36,010 nucleotides of DNA from Acidobacteriota bacterium (GTDB lineage Bacteria > Acidobacteriota > Terriglobia > 20CM-2-55-15), in NCBI GenBank assembly GCA_003223875.1, contig QHWY01000058.1:1-36010 (forward strand), given 5' to 3'. Below, piece after piece: positions 29,785-36,010 of this stretch; position 1 is the stretch's first letter; each line of letters opens with the position of its first letter. A model generated the notes under the pieces. It saw only the letters and a program-made list of their open reading frames with translations, did no database searches and was not told where the DNA came from. Position numbers and translations under genes: made by a program.

Positions 29785-31221
29785 ATGTACAAGAAAACGA
29801 TGGCGGCCATCGTGTTCCTGACGCTGCTTGTATGGGCAGCGTCCGCACAAGATGCGAAGACGGTTATCAGTAATGCGTCCAAGGCCATGGGCGCCGACAA
29901 TCTCAAGAGTATCGAGTATTCCGCGGTCGGCGCGGATTTCGCTTTTGGACAGGCCATGAATCCCAACTCGCCCTGGCCGAAGTTCATCGACAAGACATAC
30001 ACGCGCGCGATCAACTTCGAGACCCCGGCGTCGCGTTTGAGCCGTGTCCGTATGCAGGGGGAATATCCCCAGCATGGAGGCGGGGGACAGCCTCTCATTG
30101 GTGAGCAGACGCAGAACCAGGTCATCGTCGTGAATGCGAATACGCCGTGGGCCCAGCAGTTGGAAATCTGGATGTCGCCGCATGGATTCCTCAAAGCAGC
30201 ATCCATGAAAAGCGCAACAGGCAAAACACAATCCGTGGCCGGCAAGAAGTACAACGTTGTGACTTTCATGGGGGACAACAAGGCGGCCGTCACCGGCTAT
30301 ATCAACGAGCAGAACCTGGTCGAAAAGGTCGAGACATTGATCGACAACAACGTGCTCGGCGATATGTCGTTTGAGGCCCTCTATAGCGAGTACAAGGATT
30401 TTGGCGGCGTGAAATTTCCAACCAGAATTGTGCAGCGGCAGGGCGGCTTTCCGATTCTCGATTTGGCAGTGCTTGAGGTGAAGCCCAATGCGCCGGCAAA
30501 CATCCAGCCCGCGCAGGCGCAAGCGGGTGCCCCGCCGGCACCCACGTCATCGCAGAAGCTGGGCGACGGTGTTTACCTGATTCTGCCCGCTTATGCAGCG
30601 GTGGCAGTCGACTTCAAGGACGGGATTGTCGTCATTGAAGGACCGCAAAGTGAAGAGCGTGCCAGCGCGATCATCGCTGAGGCCAAGAAGGTGATTCCGA
30701 ACAAACCCATCAAGTATGTGATCAACACGCACCACCATTTCGATCATTCCGGCGGGTTACGAACATTCGTCGCGGAGGGAGCGACCATCGTGACGCATGA
30801 GAGCAACAGGGCTTACTATGAGCGAATCTTCGCGATTCCTCACACGCTCGGTCCCGACAAACTGTCGCAAGCGAAAAAGAAGCCCTCTTTTGAAACCATG
30901 ACGGACAAGAAGGTGATGACTGATGGCAACCACGTCATTGAGCTCTATCAGACGCAAGGCAACTTTCATAACGACGGGTTGATCATCGCGTACCTTCCCA
31001 AGGAGAAGGTTCTTGTCGAGGCAGACTCGTTCAATCCCCCGCCACAGCCCAATGCGCCGGCGGCCGCGGTGATCAATCTGAATACGCTCAACCTTTATGA
31101 CAATATCCAAAGGCTGAAACTCGACGTGCAGACGATCGTCCCGATCCACTATCCAGCCGATGCGCGGAGAGTCACGATGGCGGAATTGATGAGGGCGATT
31201 GGGAGAGCGACGACGCCGTAG
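29785..31221 (+). CDS. Exported two-part MBL-fold hydrolase
   Basis: 478 residues. Signal peptide (MYKKTMAAIVFLTLLVWAAS, cleavage near SAQ); residues about 25-235 form a separate domain with repeated beta-strand pattern (FGQAMNPNSPWPKFIDKTYT, LVEKVETLIDNNVLGDMSFE, YSEYKDFGGVKFPTRIVQRQ), like the LolA-type lipoprotein-binding fold; a Pro/Ala-rich linker (about 235-257) leads to an MBL domain with NTHHHFDHSGGLR (His316, His318, Asp320, His321), a variant third-ligand region (QGNFHNDGLIIAYLP), VEADSFNPP and TIVPIHYPAD. Metal ligands appear complete. Such fusions are typical of Acidobacteria; substrate unknown. ATG 29785 follows GGGAGGAG; the open frame upstream overlaps no signal. Confidence 0.9.
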   Translation: MYKKTMAAIVFLTLLVWAASAQDAKTVISNASKAMGADNLKSIEYSAVGADFAFGQAMNPNSPWPKFIDKTYTRAINFETPASRLSRVRMQGEYPQHGGGGQPLIGEQTQNQVIVVNANTPWAQQLEIWMSPHGFLKAASMKSATGKTQSVAGKKYNVVTFMGDNKAAVTGYINEQNLVEKVETLIDNNVLGDMSFEALYSEYKDFGGVKFPTRIVQRQGGFPILDLAVLEVKPNAPANIQPAQAQAGAPPAPTSSQKLGDGVYLILPAYAAVAVDFKDGIVVIEGPQSEERASAIIAEAKKVIPNKPIKYVINTHHHFDHSGGLRTFVAEGATIVTHESNRAYYERIFAIPHTLGPDKLSQAKKKPSFETMTDKKVMTDGNHVIELYQTQGNFHNDGLIIAYLPKEKVLVEADSFNPPPQPNAPAAAVINLNTLNLYDNIQRLKLDVQTIVPIHYPADARRVTMAELMRAIGRATTP

Positions 31222-31248
31222 GAAGAGTGCACGATTTTAGGGGTCCAA

Positions 31249-31522
31249 CTGTAGCGGCGGTCTATGAGCGCTATTCCCCTCCTTGCATCACCGCAAGGAG
31301 GGGAGGCTGAGCGATCCAGAAAATGCCGCGAAGCATCCGCTTGCCAGCGAGGCCGGGGTGGTTTTCCGATTGAGACCAAAAGGAAAACCACCCCGGCTGC
31401 GTCTGCTTCGGTGGCTTCGCCAAATTTTATCAATGACGCAGCCACCCCTTGCCGTGATGCAAGGAGGGGAATAGGCTCGATTCCAATACTTGCACATCGC
31501 CGACGGTCATAGGCCGCTACAG
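31249..31522. repeat. 74-bp family 1 repeat split by an inserted family 2 element
   Basis: The left 24 nt (CTGTAGCGGCGGTCTATGAG..., 31249-31272) and right 50 nt (31473-31522, ending GGCCGCTACAG) together give 74 nt, the exact length of intact copies A and B, when the 200-bp element 31273-31472 is removed. The two outer parts match the family 1 hairpins; the middle 26 nt are diverged. Confidence 0.7.
31273..31472. repeat. 200-bp MITE-like palindromic element, family 2, copy 2
   Basis: Begins ATTCCCCTCCTTGCATCAC and ends GTGATGCAAGGAGGGGAAT (19-nt perfect inverted ends), with an inner pair GCCGGGGTGGTTTTCC / GGAAAACCACCCCGGC. Same ends and same GGGGTGGT and GCAGCCACCCC blocks as the 130-bp copy at 16877, with a longer, different middle. 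No matching 2-bp duplication is seen at its flanks (CT left, AG right). Confidence 0.8.
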
Positions 31523-31539
31523 TGCCCCAGCGCGACTTC

Positions 31540-31690
31540 TTGTGCAAAGCCCCCTCCTCTGGGCTTTGCACAAAAAATACATCGCGGGCGCTCGTAGAGC
31601 GCCCCTACAGTTGCGAACCCCAAGCTGTAGGGGCGACCTATGACCGCCCCGGATTTTTTGTGCAAAGCCCCTCCTCGCAGAGGAGGAGAA
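31540..31690. repeat. Compound inverted and direct repeats before nuoN
   Basis: TTGTGCAAAGCCCC occurs at 31540 and again at 31659. GGGCTTTGCACAAAAAAT (31561-31578) pairs perfectly with ATTTTTTGTGCAAAGCCC (31653-31670). Between these arms lie two family 1-like hairpins in reversed order, GGGCGCTCGTAGAGCGCCCC (31586-31605) with CTACAG, then CTGTAGGGGCGACC...CCGCCCC (31625-31650). CCTCCTCGCAGAGGAGG closes the array at 31671-31687, a family 2-like end. It covers the 3' side of the nuoN gene. Confidence 0.7.
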
Positions 31691-31700
31691 TTTTGTCTTT

Positions 31701-33143
31701 TCAGAACCCCAGAATCACGGCCTGGCGGGCCATTGCGATGAAAGGGTCTGGATAAACGCCGATCAACAGCGTAAAGACAATCGCGATCGCAAGGGTCATC
31801 GTCAAGCCGGGGGCGTAAACCAGGCCCGTCTTCTCGGTCGCCTCACGCATGAACATCGAGACGACGATGCGGAAGTAGAAATAGATGGAGATCGCCGCAT
31901 TCAGCACAGCGATGACTGCCAGCGCGTTGTGACCGGTTTGGATCGCCGCGGCAAACAAATAGTATTTTCCGATAAAGCCCGCAGTCGGCGGAATTCCCGC
32001 GAGTGACAATAAGAAGATCAACATCAGGACGGCTCCGGCCGGATGTCTGAAGAACAGGCCCGCCATGTCGTCGATCTGTTCGCCGATGACGTCCTTTCTC
32101 CTCAATGCAACGATCACGGCCCATGCTCCCAGGTTTGTAAATGTGTAGATGAAGAGATATAGCGGCACGGCCGTCAGTCCGGTTTCATTGCCCGCAATGA
32201 AACCGATGAGAATATAACCAGCATGCGATATCGATGAGTACGCCAACATGCGCTTGACGTTAGATTGCGTGATCGCCGCAATATTGCCGATCGTCATCGT
32301 CATCACCGAAACGGCCGCCATGATCGGCACCCACTGTGGCCGCAACGGATAGATCGCGACCATGAAGATACGTACCATCATCGCGAACGACGCCGCCTTC
32401 ACGGCAACCGACATAAACGCTGTAATCGACGTCGGCGCGCCTTCGTACGCATCCGGCGTCCATTGATGGAACGGCACCGCGGCAACTTTGAAGAACATCC
32501 CGGCGGAGAGCGTGATCATCGCCAGCAGCGATATCGGATCGGTGAGCGGCCGGCGCGACAGCGCTTCCGCAATATCCACGAACCTCGTCGATCCCGATAA
32601 CCCATACAGAAGCGACATTCCGTAAAGCAAGATGCCCGAGGAGAACGCGCCCAGCAGGAAATACTTCATCGAGGCTTCATTCGATCGCTGATTGCTGCGA
32701 AGGAACCCGACGAGAACGTAGGTGGCGATCGCCATCGTCTCGAGCCCGATATACAGCGTGACGAGATCGACCGCCCCGGCCATGAACATCATTCCCATGG
32801 TGGAGAACAAAATCAGCGCATAGTACTCCCCATGATTCTCACGTTCGATATCCAAATACTTCAGCGAGATTGCAACGGAAAGCGCCGCGGCAACCAAGAA
32901 AATCGTTTTGAAGAAGATCGAAAACGGATCCAGCGCAAGGACGCCGCCATAGGCGGAGAAATCGGTACCTCGAAGCCGGAACAGAAAGAAGCCGGAAATC
33001 GCAATGCCGGCCAGTGCAATGAGTCCCAACCTCCGCTTCTCCTGGACCATCAGATCAAAAATAAGAAGGAACATTCCAAAGGCGACAAGCTCGAGCTCGG
33101 GAGTGATCGCGCCGAGATCCTGCATCTGGAAGAATTGCGCCAT
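31701..33143 (-). CDS. nuoN: NADH-quinone oxidoreductase subunit N
   Basis: 480 residues, about 14 transmembrane helices. Antiporter-like membrane subunit of respiratory complex I, pumping protons. Conserved features: YIGLETMAIATYVLVGFLRS (Glu of TM5), MFFKVAAVPFHQWTPDAYEG (Lys of TM7 and HQWTPDxYEG), APTSITAFMSVAVKAASFAM, VKRMLAYSSISHAGYILIGF and LAGIPPTAGFIGKYYLF. ATG 33143 overlaps the TAA of nuoM as TAATG, so it is translationally coupled. It is the last gene of the complex I operon; only palindromic repeats follow it. Confidence 0.97.
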   Translation of the reverse strand: MAQFFQMQDLGAITPELELVAFGMFLLIFDLMVQEKRRLGLIALAGIAISGFFLFRLRGTDFSAYGGVLALDPFSIFFKTIFLVAAALSVAISLKYLDIERENHGEYYALILFSTMGMMFMAGAVDLVTLYIGLETMAIATYVLVGFLRSNQRSNEASMKYFLLGAFSSGILLYGMSLLYGLSGSTRFVDIAEALSRRPLTDPISLLAMITLSAGMFFKVAAVPFHQWTPDAYEGAPTSITAFMSVAVKAASFAMMVRIFMVAIYPLRPQWVPIMAAVSVMTMTIGNIAAITQSNVKRMLAYSSISHAGYILIGFIAGNETGLTAVPLYLFIYTFTNLGAWAVIVALRRKDVIGEQIDDMAGLFFRHPAGAVLMLIFLLSLAGIPPTAGFIGKYYLFAAAIQTGHNALAVIAVLNAAISIYFYFRIVVSMFMREATEKTGLVYAPGLTMTLAIAIVFTLLIGVYPDPFIAMARQAVILGF

Positions 33144-34726
33144 TAGCGGGGTTCCCTGATCTCAGCGTTCAAGCGTTGGGCTCCCTGGAAATAATCGGGC
33201 CGAACCTTGGCGACGATTTTGTTGACTGGTTTGTCGAGTACACGGAAGAATGGCGCAGGATATAAACCGATCCAGAATGCCACGATGATGAGCGGCACCA
33301 GTGTTGCTAATTCGCGCAGGTTCATATCGATCAGCTTTTCATTTGCCGGATTCTCGATCTTTCCGAGCATCGTCCGCTGGTAGAGCCACAGCATATATGC
33401 GGCTCCGAGCACGATTCCGGATCCGGCAGCAACCGCCCACCATAGGTTCTCCTGCAACGCACCCATGACGATCGTAAATTCCCCGATGAACCCGTTCAGC
33501 AAAGGCAAACCGATCGACGACATGGTCATGATCAAGAACACCACCGCGTACATCGGCATGACGTTGGAAATTCCGCCGAGCTGTGCGATCTCACGCGTGT
33601 GCCTTCGTTCGTAGATAATGCCTACGATCAAGAAGAGCGCTCCCGTCGAGATCCCGTGATTGATTTGTTGGATGATACTTCCGTTTACACCGTTCGGATT
33701 CAGCGCAAACATTCCAAGCGTGACGAAGCCCATATGGCTCACCGAAGAGTACGCGACGAGCTTCTTCATATCCGGCTGCATCATGGCGACCAGGGCGCCG
33801 TAAATGATGGCGATGATCGACAACGTGATCATGAATGGAACGAAGTATTTCGTGCCGTCCGGCAGAATCGGCAGACTGAATCGCAGAAAACCGTAAGTTC
33901 CCATCTTCAAGAGCACGGCGGCAAGAATGACGGAGCCGGCAGTCGGCGCCTCCACGTGGGCATCCGGAAGCCAGGTATGGAACGGAAACATCGGAACTTT
34001 GATCGCAAACCCGACGAAGAATGCGAGGAAGATCCAATATTGATAGTTGAATGGCAAAAACGATGCCGCGGCCTGAAACGCGAGAATATCAAAGGTGGAA
34101 CCCGTGCCGAACTGGCTTGATATTTCCGGATGCTGAGCGGCGATGCTGGGATACATAAAGTACAGCGCCAGAATGCCCAGCAGCAGCAAAACTGATCCGA
34201 ATAATGTATAGAGGAAAAACTTGATGGCGGCATAAAGCTTTCGAGGACCGCCCCAGACACCGATGATGAAGTACATCGGTACCAGCATCACTTCCCAAAA
34301 GACGTAAAACAGGAAGAAATCGAGAGAGATGAACACGCCCAACATGCCGGCCTGCAGCATCAGCATGAAGACGTAATATTCTTTGACGCGGTCGTGGATG
34401 GCTTCCCAAGAGGACAGGACCGCCAGCGGTCCGAGCAGCGTCGTTAACATGACGAGCAGCAGCGAAATTCCGTCGATACCGACGTGGTAATTAGCTCCGA
34501 TCGTCGGTATCCACGGAATCTTCTGGACGAACTGCATCTGATCCGCACTGTCGCGATCGAACCAGAACCATAGCGGAAGCGAGATTACGAATCCGGTAAT
34601 CATGACCAGATTCGCCCACCAGCGGATCAGCGTCTTGTTCTCTTTGTTGAACAGCATGAGCACAATCATTCCCGCCAAAGGCCAGAACGCCACGATGCTC
34701 AGAATATGCTGGCGAAAATAGTCCAT
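33143..34726 (-). CDS. nuoM: NADH-quinone oxidoreductase subunit M
   Basis: 527 residues, about 14 transmembrane helices. Proton-pumping antiporter-like subunit of complex I. Features: FYVFWEVMLVPMYFIIGVWG (key Glu), GFAIKVPMFPFHTWLPDAHV (key Lys, HTWLPDAHVEAPT), GSVILAAVLLKMGTYGFLRF, MKKLVAYSSVSHMGFVTLGM and GLPLLNGFIGEF. ATG 34726 is chosen because it overlaps the nuoL stop as TAATG and GGGGGA lies about 8 nt upstream; the longer open frame only reads through nuoL in another frame. Confidence 0.97.
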   Translation of the reverse strand: MDYFRQHILSIVAFWPLAGMIVLMLFNKENKTLIRWWANLVMITGFVISLPLWFWFDRDSADQMQFVQKIPWIPTIGANYHVGIDGISLLLVMLTTLLGPLAVLSSWEAIHDRVKEYYVFMLMLQAGMLGVFISLDFFLFYVFWEVMLVPMYFIIGVWGGPRKLYAAIKFFLYTLFGSVLLLLGILALYFMYPSIAAQHPEISSQFGTGSTFDILAFQAAASFLPFNYQYWIFLAFFVGFAIKVPMFPFHTWLPDAHVEAPTAGSVILAAVLLKMGTYGFLRFSLPILPDGTKYFVPFMITLSIIAIIYGALVAMMQPDMKKLVAYSSVSHMGFVTLGMFALNPNGVNGSIIQQINHGISTGALFLIVGIIYERRHTREIAQLGGISNVMPMYAVVFLIMTMSSIGLPLLNGFIGEFTIVMGALQENLWWAVAAGSGIVLGAAYMLWLYQRTMLGKIENPANEKLIDMNLRELATLVPLIIVAFWIGLYPAPFFRVLDKPVNKIVAKVRPDYFQGAQRLNAEIREPR

Positions 34727-36010
34727 TAGGAGGTCCCCCACAAAACATAGCCGATGAAGATCAGAAGGCCCAGAATCATGACGAGCGCGTAATTCTGAAC
34801 GTATCCGGTTTGGATGAGGCGAAGTGGCCAGCTCATTGTGCGGATAAAGCCGCCGATGAACTTGACAATGCCGTCCACGATCCAGCGATCCCACCAGCCG
34901 GAGCCGAGAGCGCCTTCGACCGTCGTCCAGGCCGAACCGTTCACGGCGCCGTCGACGACCTTCGCGTCAAACTTCCATAACGAGTTTCCGGCGTCTTTCG
35001 CGCGGTTGATGAAAAGGAAATCGTAGATCTCATCGACGTAATACTTATTCAAAAAGACGGGATACAGCGGCCCGTATTGACGTACCTCGCGCTGCTCTTC
35101 CCAGCTTCGCTTGCAGTACTTGGAATACGCCAATCCGAATCCGATCAGAGCAACTGCGACAGAAATCGCCGCGATTCCGATTTCCATGCCGGCGCCGTGA
35201 TCTGCAACCTCGGCATGTGGAATCGGCAACGGCTCGAACACGGGCTCAAGGAAACGCTCAAACACACTGCCGCCAAGCCAAGCCGGCAAACCGATGTAAC
35301 CCGCCAACACTGCGCCGATTGCCAGGATTATCAGTGGAGTCGTCATAGACTTCGGCGATTCGTGAATATGAGATGCAGTGTGGTGATCCATTCTGGATTC
35401 GCCAAAGAAAGTCATAAAGAGAAGCCTGAACATATAAAAAGAAGTCATTCCCGCAACCGTAACCCCGATAAGCCACAGGACGACGTGTCCTTGCGGATTG
35501 GAGAACGCTCGCCACAAAATTTCGTCTTTCGAGAAGAACCCAGACAAAAAAGGCGTCCCCGCAATGGCGAGGGTTCCCACGAACATCGTCCAAAACGTGA
35601 CTGGAATCTTGTCCTTCAGCGCACCCATCTTTCGCATGTCCTGTTCGTGATGCATGGCGTGAATGACACTGCCTGAGCCCAGGAACAACAGCGCCTTGAA
35701 AAAGGCATGCGTCATGAGGTGGAAGACGCCGGCGGCAAATGCGCCTACACCCAGGGCAAGGAACATGTAACCAAGCTGGCTTACCGTCGAGTAAGCAAGG
35801 ACGCGCTTGATATCGTTCTGCACGAGTCCGATCGAGGCCGCGAAGAACGCCGTGACAGCTCCAATGACGGCCACAACCGTCATCGCCTGCGGCGCCATTT
35901 GATAAATGAAGTTGCTGCGTGCGACCATATAAACGCCTGCAGTGACCATCGTGGCGGCGTGGATCAAGGCGCTAACCGGTGTGGGACCTTCCATCGCATC
36001 AGGCAGCCAG
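34726..36010 (-). CDS. nuoL: NADH-quinone oxidoreductase subunit L, N-terminus beyond window
   Basis: The last about 428 residues are present; the frame is open to the window edge, reading WLPDAMEGPTPVSALIHAAT at the end of the window, the hallmark block of NuoL. Further on: MVTAGVYMVARSNFIY, IKRVLAYSTVSQLGYMFLAL, GVFHLMTHAFFKALLFLGSG and a C-terminal extension with a long amphipathic segment and a last transmembrane helix (ALVMILGLLIFIGYVLWG). NuoL sits at the far tip of complex I, with the long lateral helix spanning NuoM and NuoN. Gene order L-M-N with TAATG overlaps matches standard nuo operons. Confidence 0.97.
   Translation of the reverse strand, partial: WLPDAMEGPTPVSALIHAATMVTAGVYMVARSNFIYQMAPQAMTVVAVIGAVTAFFAASIGLVQNDIKRVLAYSTVSQLGYMFLALGVGAFAAGVFHLMTHAFFKALLFLGSGSVIHAMHHEQDMRKMGALKDKIPVTFWTMFVGTLAIAGTPFLSGFFSKDEILWRAFSNPQGHVVLWLIGVTVAGMTSFYMFRLLFMTFFGESRMDHHTASHIHESPKSMTTPLIILAIGAVLAGYIGLPAWLGGSVFERFLEPVFEPLPIPHAEVADHGAGMEIGIAAISVAVALIGFGLAYSKYCKRSWEEQREVRQYGPLYPVFLNKYYVDEIYDFLFINRAKDAGNSLWKFDAKVVDGAVNGSAWTTVEGALGSGWWDRWIVDGIVKFIGGFIRTMSWPLRLIQTGYVQNYALVMILGLLIFIGYVLWGTS

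Noticed and set aside
31540..31573. Hairpin GTGCAAAGCCC...GGGCTTTGCAC as an intrinsic terminator
   Set aside because: It is followed by A residues on the plus strand and by GAAG on the minus strand, with no T run in either direction. Kept as part of the repeat array instead.

Overview
The window looks like a chromosomal segment of an acidobacterium, probably an uncultured soil or sediment lineage. That is an inference from gene content, not from any marker gene: many exported DUF6152 proteins, PQQ and NHL-type beta-propellers, subtilases carrying AVWG or DQSS repeats, VOC and GYD proteins, moderately high GC and short dispersed palindromes. No rRNA, tRNA, CRISPR array, phage or intact insertion sequence was seen.

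Layout. 1-7260: a YceH-family gene cut by the window edge, a decayed tyrosine recombinase tail, a solitary DUF6152 protein, a subtilase with C-terminal AVWG repeats, a membrane PAS histidine kinase, a decayed MmcQ/YjbR gene, a PEBP-family protein and two small Cys-containing proteins. 7255-12500: a truncated secretin-like N-terminal protein; a minus-strand cluster of two VOC proteins, a GYD protein, a small exported protein and one member of an unnamed exported family (called family X here: core WEGDTLVVDT-like motif, two conserved Cys); an exported haloacid-dehalogenase-like protein; and a Fic protein with a repeat-rich promoter. 12531-19020: a second subtilase with DQSS repeats, then minus-strand genes for DUF6152 and family X proteins, including a natural DUF6152-family X fusion that follows a PQQ-type quinoprotein. 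19203-31221: exported beta-propellers, two metallo-beta-lactamase-fold proteins, another family X plus DUF6152 gene pair, a MetE-like protein, small proteins and several palindromic repeats. 31701-36010: nuoN, nuoM and the 3' part of nuoL, the end of a respiratory complex I operon running off the window.

How the genes may work together. About half of the proteins have signal peptides and should act in the periplasm or outside the cell. The strongest candidate for an undescribed system is the recurring DUF6152/family X partnership: four DUF6152 domains and four family X domains occur within 25 kb, three times in the same gene or gene cluster, once as a single polypeptide, and once directly downstream of a quinoprotein. 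After predicted signal cleavage all four DUF6152 proteins begin with His-His and share an internal Asn-Pro-His, which suggests a metal site at the mature N terminus.

The DNA itself is also unusual. At least four families of short palindromic elements lie between genes. One 130-bp element has inserted in frame inside the signal peptide of the fusion gene, and a related 200-bp element is nested inside a copy of a different 74-bp repeat. A perfect 13-bp hairpin covers the ribosome binding site of the quinoprotein gene, and three genes appear to be transcribed from leaderless promoters.
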